A DNA stretch of 64,000 nucleotides from Linanthus parryae (Eukaryota > Streptophyta > Magnoliopsida > Ericales > Polemoniaceae). The stretch spans positions 9,697,501 through 9,761,500 of the forward strand of contig JALGPY010000005.1 of the NCBI GenBank assembly GCA_023055425.1, read 5' to 3'. Shown here piece by piece: positions 10,958 to 20,400 of the stretch. Numbering within the stretch: position 1 is the first letter of the stretch; each line of letters opens with the position of its first letter. The notes under the pieces are model-generated. The model saw only the letters and a program-made list of their open reading frames with translations, searched no databases and was not told where the DNA came from. The translations under genes and the position numbers were made by a program.

Positions 10958-11900
10958 TTAATTCCTTGAACTTCTATGGCTTATTTGGTTCCACATGTAT
11001 GTTTGGTTAAGGGTTGGAGTGTAGGTTTGGTAACTTTTCGAAGTTGCATCCTAATTTTTTTTTATACTCAACGTTAGATCATCTATTTACATTAAAAGGG
11101 TTAATGTGCACTTCTAGTTAGGCCAATATGGTATGGGCGAAGCTTTGTCACTCCTAAACCTAGACAATGTGTTGCACAGACAGTCGGACACTCCGTTTGG
11201 GGCGGGCGTTTGCGTTTAGGGGACTCCGAAACCTGCAAAACATTCATGCTAATGTCTTTGAAATGGCAGGAGTTTAGGTGATAAAATAAATTACAAATGA
11301 CTCTGTTGGGCATGTCCCTAGTCTCTTTTCCAGGAGGACATTATCAAGGAAAAAGAGACTATTGGAGGTTTTGTAGAAAATTTTAGATACTTTATGGGGG
11401 TTGTAAACAAACGGTCTCACTTAAGCTAACCATAGTTGGGATCCATTTGCTTAGTATTAGTGGAACCACTTTGAAGCTAAGGTAGTACATTTGAATTTCC
11501 TTCCTCAATTCTTGGCAAGTAGTAAAAGATAATCCTCGAAATTAAAGAAAAAAGTCATTGTCACCCGTTTTTTCAAAATCAGTGTGTTAGAGTTGGTGTC
11601 GCCAGATCGTCGTTTATTTATAATGGAAAAAGGTTACAGTGCACAAACGGTTAAGTGAATATGGTGTAGTCAGCGCTAGGGAACTGACCTGCATTCAGTG
11701 CTTTGAATGTGTGAAGTGTAAACAAAAAAGTGCATTCTATTACAAGTCCAGACATCTTGCTAAGTGGGACAGTGTCTGCCTCTGCTCCGCTCTCAAATCC
11801 ACCCGAGTCTGTGTGTCTTATGAAGTGATCTTTGAGGTTCTGTTAGATAAACAAATTTACGTCTTTTGTTACTTCAACAAATTCTTGCTTCTTGTCTTTC
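10958..11900 (+). other. Intron of the kinase pseudogene
   Basis: The stretch between the MMERVLGP exon (donor GTAAGT at about 10955) and the RGAEKY exon (acceptor CTTGCAG at about 11924). It holds no recognisable gene. Confidence 0.5.
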
Positions 11901-13111
11901 TCAACATTTTTTTTCTTCTTGCAGCCGAGGTGCTGAGAAGTATTCAAGGCTAAACTGGCCTGAAGTAGCAGCATCTAGGGAGAGTATTAGAGCAGTGACA
12001 AGCTGGACAGGTCGAAGGTTGTGAGAATTCCCTCTATTCCATCGCTCTTTGTAGACTTGTTGGTGCAGCTTTAGCACTATCATTGCTGTTGTCATCTTCA
12101 GGGGCGCATAGTTTCATTGTGTTTTGTTTGCCATTCACAAACGAAAGACCTTTTTATTCTGCTACTATTTTTTAGTCAAATGCAATTTTTGTTGAACTAC
12201 AAAAGAGTTCCAATTATTGAAATTCAAATTTATCCCAAGTTAGTTGATTAGACAAGTGATATAAATAAATGAAGCATGAAATTCAACTAATGGGGTTGTG
12301 CCTGTGGATTGCAGGATCTGGTGTCGCACCGTGCACATCGCTCTATGTCCTCCTCTTTCATTGACTTGGTGCATGGTTTGTTAAGATTCAATAGAAATGA
12401 ACAATCTATAAACGGCACTGGACAATGACTTCTTTTTATATGATGTCTTGCTGTTGTGTCTCCATGATATATATTTCAGTGTTTTCAGTGACTATTATTA
12501 ACTCGCTAGGTGCAGGGGCCGGCCTTGAAGTTTCCGGAGCCCTAGGCAAAGTTGGGAAATGAGGCCCTAATATATGTAATTTTGATTTTCTCATTTTGTA
12601 TGTTGTTTGTAGTTTTGAGGATCTGATTCTCATATTTAAGTATTTTTAAACTATATTTTCTATAATAAATTTTGTAAATATAAAAATATCTTAGTGCGCC
12701 TCATTCTTTTTAGTTGACGTTGTATAGTCATATGCATTCAAAGTATTTAATTTTCTTAAATGTACATTTTTTAAACAAATAAAATCTTTAGAGATATGAT
12801 AATAAACTTTTTCTTGAAGAAGCCGAGAAATTAAAGATCACAAATTAAGAGAGTGATGAAAATTTTAAAATAATGAAACAAGACGACTAAGAATGTAATT
12901 GTGTACTCTCCGTCCTTCTCATTTCTAATTTCATACTTTGTTAAAAGGGAAGTCCTAAAATAACTGTCAAATTTTAAGAAGTAATACAATTTTTTCACTT
13001 CACTCCCTACGTACATTTTTATCTTTCTCGAAAACCTCTCTTTATATGCAAAAATCCACCCAGATTTTCTTCTTGAGATGGAGTAAATATGATATCAATG
13101 CTTATCTTCAT

Positions 13112-14050
13112 GGAGGATGAAACTGAAGCACACATGTTTATGCGATGCAAGTTCGCGAGGTCAGTGTGGAAATTGATTTTCGAAAATCCTCTGGAAGGGT
13201 TCAAGTCCTTAAGTCTTAAGGAATGAATCGAGGCGTCACTAGAGTCCTTGACGAAAGAACAATGAAAATTCTTTGTTGTCGGATTTTGGGCCTTATGGTA
13301 CCGTTGAAACAAAAGGGTCTTTGAAGGAGTTAAATATGCTCCTAGTTATGTTGCTGGGATTGTGAAGGACTATACGGAAGATAATTCAGTCTAGGAAGAT
13401 AATTCAGTCCAGGAAATAGCTCGTATGGGGATTCAGGCGACAGAAGGGGTCTCGCAATCGGGAAGGCCGGAGGTAGGCGCAACGACTACGACGTGGAAGA
13501 AGTCGAGCGCCGGGTATGTGAAGCTCAACACAGACGGAGCTCTTGGTGCGTTGGGAGGTGCTTTTGGAGCTGTAATACGAGATGAACATGGCGGCTGGGT
13601 CGTCTCTATGGCAGGACCTTTAAGAAACGTAGCTTCGGCGAAACTGGCGGAGGCAATTGCGCTTCGAGAGGGGCTACAGCTTGCTAGAAGGCATGGCGTT
13701 AGGCAATTGGAAGTGGAAGTAGACTATCAGAAATTGATTTCTGATCTTCAGCTCAAGGTTCCTGCAGAGGATCGATCAAGCTATTGGTTGGTCTTAAACG
13801 ACTGCAAGGTGCTTCTTGGTTCTTTTCAACAAGTCCGATTAAATTGGTGTCCCCGGGATGCTAATAGTATGGCTCATCGCAGTGCAAAGATAGGGCTGAG
13901 TTTACCTGATGCCAAAATTTGGATGGCTTGCATTCCTGATTGGGCAAATGGTATTGATGTAACAGTTATCAACCATTAATGAAAACTCTTATCTGTTCAT
14001 TCATCAAAAAAAAAAAAGAAAAAGAAAACTCTTATCTGTTCAAAAAAAAA
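13112..14050 (+). mobile_element. 5'-truncated LINE (zf-RVT and RNase H end) nested in the hAT element
   Basis: The 15-bp direct repeat AATGCTTATCTTCAT occurs at 13097-13111 and again at 14051-14065 right after a poly(A) tract, a textbook target-primed insertion. The first part (13112-13420) reads as a decayed zf-RVT zinc-binding region (ETEAHMFMRCKFARSVW) with stops, and the second is an RNase H frame. Only the last ~0.9 kb of an L1 ORF2 remain. Confidence 0.85.
13425..13979 (+). CDS. LINE-derived RNase H (RVT_3-like) fragment
   Basis: The 184-residue open frame has the plant L1 C-terminal RNase H pattern: VKLNTDGAL (first Asp), AVIRDEHGGW, LAEAIALREGLQLA (catalytic Glu), VEVDYQKLISDL (Asp) and VRLNWCPRDANSMAHRSAKIG (last acidic site, RDAN-x3-H). 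RNase H would remove RNA from the LINE's RNA:DNA hybrid during target-primed reverse transcription. Here it is separated from EN and RT by 5' truncation, so it is a remnant that happens to have stayed open. The stop at 13977 is just before the poly(A) region. Confidence 0.75.
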   Translation: MGIQATEGVSQSGRPEVGATTTTWKKSSAGYVKLNTDGALGALGGAFGAVIRDEHGGWVVSMAGPLRNVASAKLAEAIALREGLQLARRHGVRQLEVEVDYQKLISDLQLKVPAEDRSSYWLVLNDCKVLLGSFQQVRLNWCPRDANSMAHRSAKIGLSLPDAKIWMACIPDWANGIDVTVINH

Positions 14051-14716
14051 AATGCTTATCTTCATAAAATTGTAAGTAGTGAATATTTACCTTTAAATGA
14101 CAAAACTGACCTTACAATTGAATTGAAACAATATGGGGCCCCCTTGGAAATGAGGCCCTAGGCGAGGGCCGGCCCTGGCTAGGTGTGAAAGCCGGTAAAA
14201 TGTTTATTGAGAAGGAAACGAGCTGAGCTGCGTGAGGGCAGACATGGATTAACAGCTAACAGCTTGTGGCGCATGGGACAGAGCTAGGCCTTTCAATGGG
14301 CCGGGTCGGAGCATGACCCAACCCGGTTAAACCGACCTGTGAATCCCCAGACCCGTATCGCGACCCGCTAGACCCTGACCCTTGAGACCCTGTAGTATAT
14401 GGGTCGGGTCGGGTCGGGTCGGGTCCAAACCCGTGAGACCCTCAGCAAACCCAGACCCGGTTACAGATGAAGGAGGATGAAAGAAAACACATTAGAAGAG
14501 GGAGAGAGTAAAAAACAGAGTTAGAGGGAGAGTGTTGAAACTTGGAAGAAGAGGGAATAATAGAGCGAGGGAGAGTCCAAATATGCATATGCAACAATAC
14601 ATATCCATGGTTTGTCAAAAATAATAATAAAAGTTGCGCAATTTGTGGGAGAGAATTAAGGGAGAGATGAGAAAATTGAGGGAGAGAGATACAAGAGAAT
14701 TCAAGGGATAGAGTAA

Positions 14717-15148
14717 GTGCTTGTTTGGTTCGAGATTAAAATCTCATTTGAGATTAAAATCTGTCAAAAAATTTAATCTTGTTTGTTTCGCAGATTTTTT
14801 GAGTCAGATTTTAATTTAAGTTGGCTAATAATCTGCAGATTATATAATCTCCGATTTTGAAGATTTTTTGAGTGAAACGTATAAAATATCATACTATATC
14901 ATCCCGTTAATGCTTGAATTGTTAATTTGTGCAAACGCTTAGCATCTTAAACGTATTATAGTTCAAATAAATGCATTTATTGTAAATTTTGCTGTAAAAG
15001 CTACAGGTATTGCCAAACGCAATTAAATTTTAATTCCAAATTTTCAGCGCATGCCAAAGAGTTTTCAGATTATAATTTCAGCCAGCTTATTCACTCCAGA
15101 TTATTTTCATCAGATTATTGAGATTTTAAGCTGGAACCAAACAGGCTC
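14717..15148. mobile_element. PIF/Harbinger-like MITE 1
   Basis: Ends GTGCTTGTTTGGTTC and, inverted, GAGCCTGTTTGGTTCC, flanked by the 3-bp TSD TAA. A 3-bp TWA target is typical of Harbinger/Tourist. The AT-rich core includes AATCTGCAGATT. It is related in ends and core to 31881-32282. Confidence 0.75.
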
Positions 15149-15195
15149 TAAATATTTTTCTTTTGAGGATCAAGAATTCATAAAAGAGAATATTA

Positions 15196-15211
15196 TTTCT
15201 TCCAAAAAAAA
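15196..15211 (+). mobile_element. Tail-only retro-insertion
   Basis: TTTCTTCC plus poly(A) lies between two copies of AGAATATTA (15187-15195 and 15212-15220). It is probably the far 3' end of a LINE copy. Confidence 0.5.
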
Positions 15212-15247
15212 AGAATATTAATAAGTGGAGATAAGAATGAAGTCAAA

Positions 15248-15272
15248 ACTTGTTTCAAAAAAAAAAAAAAAA
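15248..15272 (+). mobile_element. Tail-only retro-insertion with 15-bp TSD
   Basis: ACTTGTTTC plus a long poly(A) is bracketed by the perfect 15-bp repeat AAGAATGAAGTCAAA (15233-15247 and 15273-15287). Confidence 0.65.
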
Positions 15273-15749
15273 AAGAATGAAGTCAAAGATGCAGGAGGGA
15301 ATGGGGGAGAGGGAGAACTGAGAAGGGTCAGATCGGGCTTACAGGGTCATAGACCAAGTGGCAAGCGGGTCCTCTGCTAAAAGGTCGGGCTCGGGTCGAG
15401 CATAGGAGGGTCGGGTCTTAGACAGGTCAGGTTCGGGTCATGACCAGCCCATTGACAGACCTAAATACCACCATCAGCCAATGTGTTGTGAACTTGTGAA
15501 TTGGCTTTGCAAGGTGGAGGCTCTCGTTTGAGATCTACGGTGTAATTTTCTAGTGAGAGAAAGTCAGAGGAATTTTCTTCTCTGATTTTGTTCTTATCTA
15601 GTGTTGATTAAACAGCGACTGCTGTTTGTTTTCTTTTCTCCCAATCAGACTGCCGTCTCCGTTGGAGTATTTCCAGATCTGGGTTGGATTTTATTCCAAC
15701 CAGAGTTTTCTTTCTCTTCCGAGTTACTCAAAATACTAAATCTCTAGCA

Positions 15750-17489
15750 ATGGGTGAAGAATTACGATTATCTTTGGAGGATGACCCAGAGATCTCTCGT
15801 AAGATTCATGAAACAACTCTAGTGGGGAAATATTTCTATGAGAGGAGGTTAAGTAAATCTACGATGCGATCGATAGTACTGGGTGCCTGGGAGCTGGAAG
15901 GAGGTGTTGAAGTTGACATACAGGGAGGCAATATATTCACATTTCGATTCACTCATAAGGAAGATCAGAACAAAATTTTGAGTAAATCACCGTGGTTAGT
16001 TGCTAATCAAGTGTTGGCACTCAAACCTTGGAACCTAGGCCGAAGCATACGTACGATTGACTTCACTACCATACCGATCTGGGTTCAGGTGAGAGGAGTC
16101 CCGCCGGAGAAAAGGTCGAAGGGCAACGTGGATAAGATTGGAGGACTTATTGGTGAAGTGCTAGATCAAGATGGAGTCGAGAAAGGGGTTTTTGGAACTC
16201 GCCCTTACTTCCGAATCAAAGTTCAGCTTCCGGTGAACAAACCATTACCAAGGGGGTTCAATTTACCAAGGCTGGATGAAGAGGACCTATGGATCAGCTT
16301 TCGATATGAAAGATTGGGGGATGTTTGCTACCGATGCGGTCGACTGGGTCACATTAATGCCCAGTGTAGCTTTCTACCAAAAAAAGCAGAAGAAAGCTCA
16401 AAATATGATTCTGACATACGAGTTGGATATAGAAGAATCACACAAGTGGAGAAGGACAGAGAAGTAGAAAGGAAAGAAGAACAGCGCCGGAGATGGCAAC
16501 CAGTGATGGACAGAATTGCGAAGGCGGCGATGGGTAACTCGGCCGGTCTGACTCAGACAACTCGAGAGGACTCAGTGGACAACACAGCTGGTGGAATGGA
16601 TAAGATTGAGCAAGGACGAGGTGAGGTGGCCAGAAAGGACGATGGGGAAACGGTGCACGATAGCACGACAACGCGTCTTGGTACAAAACAGCTCCCAGGA
16701 CAAAGCAGCGATCCTTCGAGAAGAATGATGGAGGAAGGGAATGACGACCAACCTCCGGCTCTTGATCTCACTATCTGTAACCCTAAAACACAACCAGCTG
16801 CGAATCCGGTTCAGTATATTGTGGAAGAACCGCCAGAAAGCCCACCCGGGTTGAATATTTCACAACTAGACAATACTGGACTACAATTGGGCCTATCTCG
16901 GCCCAATGATAAATTTGACATGCTGATTGAGGAATGTACTGGGCTCAAGCAGATCAAAACAAAACCAGGTGGGCCGGCAGAAATACTGGATCAGGCTAGT
17001 GCAACATGTCAAAGCCCATCATTTACAAGCCCTAAACAAGGTACTCCAGAGAAAATTAATCCCTACAGGGACATTCATATGGCAACAATATTCAGAAGCC
17101 TATTCTCACTCAAGAGAAATCGCGAGGAGAAAGAAAACATAACTATTGATCTCGGGCAGAAAAGAAGCAGAAATCAAGAGCAAAGTATTGTGCTATACCC
17201 CCACTGTGATTCCCCAGATGCGATAAAGAGGAAATCAGATGAAATAGAAGAAAATCTACGATACATAAGGGAGGTGAAGAGGGCTCAACAAAGGAAGATT
17301 GCGAGGAAAAGGAAAGCTCAAAAGAGTAAAAAAGATGAATCTGCAGTACTCTTTCCAACTCAAGAAGGCTCTGAATTTGAGAATCGCCTGAATAGAATCT
17401 TTGTTGAAGGTATGGCAAATCTATCACAGACTGCTACTTTTGAAATGGGTATGGTGGCTGAACCCCAACAGCCACAGTCCCCATGTTAG
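15750..17489 (+). CDS. LINE ORF1 protein (DUF4283 plus CCHC zinc knuckle)
   Basis: Nucleic-acid-binding partner of the LINE reverse transcriptase; it is expected to coat the element's RNA. I prefer the ATG at 15750 (MGEELRLSLEDDPEI) to the upstream in-frame ATG at 15684, because the intervening residues are hydrophobic and unlike the family and because LINE ORF1 proteins usually begin close to this motif. Counted from 15684, residues about 45-200 match the DUF4283 pattern (LVGKYFYERRLS, WLVANQVLALKPW, IPIWVQVRGVP). C215-x2-C218-x4-H223-x4-C228 is a CCHC knuckle. Residues 240-600 are polar, low-complexity and basic, ending in a Lys/Arg-rich stretch near 515-545. The last codons overlap the start of ORF2. 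Confidence 0.9.
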   Translation: MGEELRLSLEDDPEISRKIHETTLVGKYFYERRLSKSTMRSIVLGAWELEGGVEVDIQGGNIFTFRFTHKEDQNKILSKSPWLVANQVLALKPWNLGRSIRTIDFTTIPIWVQVRGVPPEKRSKGNVDKIGGLIGEVLDQDGVEKGVFGTRPYFRIKVQLPVNKPLPRGFNLPRLDEEDLWISFRYERLGDVCYRCGRLGHINAQCSFLPKKAEESSKYDSDIRVGYRRITQVEKDREVERKEEQRRRWQPVMDRIAKAAMGNSAGLTQTTREDSVDNTAGGMDKIEQGRGEVARKDDGETVHDSTTTRLGTKQLPGQSSDPSRRMMEEGNDDQPPALDLTICNPKTQPAANPVQYIVEEPPESPPGLNISQLDNTGLQLGLSRPNDKFDMLIEECTGLKQIKTKPGGPAEILDQASATCQSPSFTSPKQGTPEKINPYRDIHMATIFRSLFSLKRNREEKENITIDLGQKRSRNQEQSIVLYPHCDSPDAIKRKSDEIEENLRYIREVKRAQQRKIARKRKAQKSKKDESAVLFPTQEGSEFENRLNRIFVEGMANLSQTATFEMGMVAEPQQPQSPC

Positions 17490-20400
17490 TGATCAGTTGG
17501 AACTGTCAGGGGTTGGGGCGACTCCTGACAGTCCAGCAATTACGAGGGCTTGTCACAGCCCATCGTCCTAGTCTCTTGTTCCTCATAGAGACTAAAAATA
17601 AGAGGTGTTACATGGAAAGAATTAGAAGAAGCATGAGATTTCCCAACTCTGTGTATGTGGAACCCCAGGGTTTAGCTGGTGGTCTGTGTTTATGGTGGGT
17701 TGATGGTATTGAAGTAGAAGTTTTATACAAGACACAAAATGCAATTCATACAAAGGTGCTAGCTGAGGACAAAACAGTGTTTTGGTCTTTTGTGTACATG
17801 GATCCTAGAGCAAGAGTCAAGAAGAGAATCTGGGAAGATATTAAACAGCTTAGTAAAGATATCAAAAGCCCTTGGTGCTTGGTGGGAGATTATAATGATA
17901 TTGGTAGCAGTGGAGAAAAACAAGGTGGTACTCAAGCCAATGCTTGGAGGATAAATCAGTTCCAGTCCTTGGTGAACTCTTTAGGTCTGTTTGAAATGCA
18001 CTTCTCTGGTCCTGCCTTTACCTGGTGTAACCACAGACCTAACAAAGTAGTCAAAGAAAGAATAGACAAGGTCTTGTACAATGTGGAGTGGGGAGTAATA
18101 TTCCCAGATGCTAGCCTTCTTCATGAGTTAGATGTGGGTAGTGACCACTGCCCTCTAGTTTTAAACACAAACAAAGAAGGGGTCAAGCTGCCTTCAAGTT
18201 TTAAATTTGAAGAAGCATGGACACAACATTTTGATTGCAAAGAGGTGGTGACAAGGAGTTGGGAGGTAGAGGTTAAAGGCTCAAATATGTACAAACTGGA
18301 AGGCAAGCTGAGGAATACAAAATATAACCTCACAGCATGGAGAAGGTCTAAGGTTGGCAATTCAAGATTCCATATTGAGGCAATCCAGAAAAAGCTTGCT
18401 TCAATTCAAGCAGCCAGCAGTGAGAATCATAAGGAGGAGGAAAGAAGAGACTTGTTACAAAATTTGGAGGTACTGTGGAAAAGAGAAGAGGCTTACTGGA
18501 GACAGAGATCTAGAACTAAGTGTTTGAAGTTGGGGGACAAAAACACAAAATACTTCCATAGCAAAACTATCCAGAGAAGGCATAGAAACAAAATTTTGAA
18601 GTTAAAAAGAGAAGATGGCAGCTGGACAAAAACTGAAGAGGAAGTCAGTAAAGAGTTACTGGATTACTTTACTAGTATTTATCAAGGCAACACCAGAAAT
18701 GAGTTGGCTCATACAATCAACTGTGTTCAACCTCAGATAACAGATGCCATGAATACTAAACTAGTGAAGATTCCAACCATGGAGGAAGTGAAAGAAGCAA
18801 CCTGCCAACTAGGAAAATGGAAGGCTCCAGGTGTTGATGGTTTCCAAGGTGGTTTCTACCAAAACTATTGGGAGGTAATTGGACTGGATCTCTATAATGC
18901 AGTGGTACAATTCTTTGAAACTGGTTTCATTCTTAAAAGTTTTAACATTACTAGAATAGCCCTCTTACCTAAAGTAACCTCCCCTGAGTACCCCAAACAT
19001 TTGAGACCAATTGGTCTTTGTACCTTCAAATACAAAGTTATCTCAAAAATCCTTGCCAATAGACTTAAACCATTACTAAACACTATTATCTCCTCCACTC
19101 AATCAGCCTTTGTCCCAACTAGAAGTATTACTGATAATGTCATGATTACCAGCTCCATTATCCACCAAATCCAAAGTGCCCCTATTAACAAACCAAACCA
19201 TATAGTACTTAAACTAGATCTCAACAAAGCATATGACATGCTAAGTTGGTCTTTTATCTTACAAGTTCTCAAGAGGCTGGGTTTTTGTCAAAAGTGGTGT
19301 CAACTAGTGGAGCAATGCATCTCAACAGTGAGGTACAAGCTGAGTTTGAATGGTAAAGATATTGGAGAGATAACTCCAAACAGAGGTCTGAGGCAAGGGG
19401 ACCCTCTCTCCCCATATCTTTTTGTGTTGGCAATGGATGTCCTTACAAAATGCATGGAAGTGGCTGTTGCCAGAGGTGAAATTATGGGCTTTTGCACTCC
19501 TAATGATGGTCCAGTGGTGTCTAGCTTAAGTTTTGCAGATGATATAATTTTCTTTCTTAGAGCTGAACATTTAGAGGTGTCTAAATTCCTGGATATTCTC
19601 AACAATTTTGGGGCTGAGTCTGGGTTGAAGATGAATTTGCAGAAATCAGGCTACCTCCTATCTCCTAGAGCCACAAAGGAAGTTGAAAAGGAAATGCAAG
19701 CTCTCCTTAAAATACAAAGACTGAGTGAAGATGCTATTTATCTGGGTATTCCAATGTTCTGGGGTAAAAACAGGAAAAAGGCTGCAAATACTATTAATGA
19801 GAGAGTTATGAGACATTTGAAAGGGTGGAAGAGTTTACTTCTGTCTAATGGTGGGAAGGAGATTTTGATCAAGGCCATTGTTCAAGCAGTCCCAAGTTAC
19901 ATTATGTCTACAGTGATTCTTCCTACCTATCTTCACAAGAGTTTAACAGCAGCTGTGAGAAATTTCTGGTGGGGTAATGACCCTGAAGCAAACAAAATTA
20001 ACTGGTTGGCTTGGAGTAAAGTAACAAATTGCAAAGAGGATGGGGGTCTAGGTTTCAAAGATTTCAAATGCTTTAATTTTGCCCTACTAGCCAAACAAGG
20101 GTGGAGAATAGCTACCAGAGATGACTTACTAATCTCCAAAATCTATAAGGCCTTGTACTACCCAAATGGGAACTTTTGGCAAGCTCATTCAGGTCACAAA
20201 AGCTGTAGAATGTGGAAAGATTTGTTGAAAGTTAAACCAATCCTAGTAGCTGATTCTAGATGGAGAATTAGTAGTGGGGAAAGTGTTAAAGTGTTTAAAG
20301 ACAGATGGCTTTGGGAGGATATAGATTTAACAGTGCATTGCAAGAATGGGGAGTGGAATGAAGAGCTCACAGTTAAGGAGCTGATTAATGATCATTTCAG

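Larger units (their letters stand above)
8640..12400 (+). pseudogene. LAMMER/AFC-type protein kinase pseudogene, 3' part
   Basis: Several exon remnants match the C-lobe of plant LAMMER (CLK/AFC) dual-specificity kinases, which phosphorylate SR splicing factors in the nucleus. An acceptor TTGCAG precedes GLGW at 8640. The same exon resumes at 10709 with YLCELWSVGCILVKLW (kinase subdomain IX; the family has YPCDLWSVGCILVEL). The next exon (about 10859-10954) gives EHLA and, after a 1-bp insertion, MMERVLGPLPEHMARSAK, with a stop codon upstream. Then at 11925-12022 RGAEKYSRLNWPEVAASRES is followed by a frameshift, and at 12316-12385 DLVSHRAHRS...FIDLVHGLL. The N-terminal half of the kinase was not found. 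The copia element sits in an intron and a 2.06 kb TG...CA element sits inside an exon. Frameshifts, a stop and the insertions make it non-functional. Confidence 0.8.
12513..14177. mobile_element. hAT element (non-autonomous) containing a LINE insertion
   Basis: The ends CAGGGGCCGGCC and GGGCCGGCCCTG are inverted repeats, and a perfect 8-bp TSD (GCTAGGTG at 12505-12512 and 14178-14185) defines the insertion. An 8-bp TSD with CAGGG-type ends is diagnostic of the hAT superfamily. No transposase is present. Without the nested LINE piece (13112-14050) it is about 710 bp. A subterminal AAATGAGGCCC motif appears near both ends in opposite orientation. Confidence 0.9.
14285..15463. mobile_element. 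hAT-like element with GGGTCGG-rich ends
   Basis: The left end TAGGCCTTTCAATGGGCC and the inverted right end TAGGTCTGTCAATGGGCT match well, and both lead into GGGTCGGGTC-type subterminal repeats (14401-14425 is a short tandem of GGGTC). A clear 8-bp TSD was not found. Inside are a Harbinger MITE and two tail-only retro-insertions. The hAT assignment rests on the similarity of end structure to the TSD-supported element at 22012. Confidence 0.55.
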
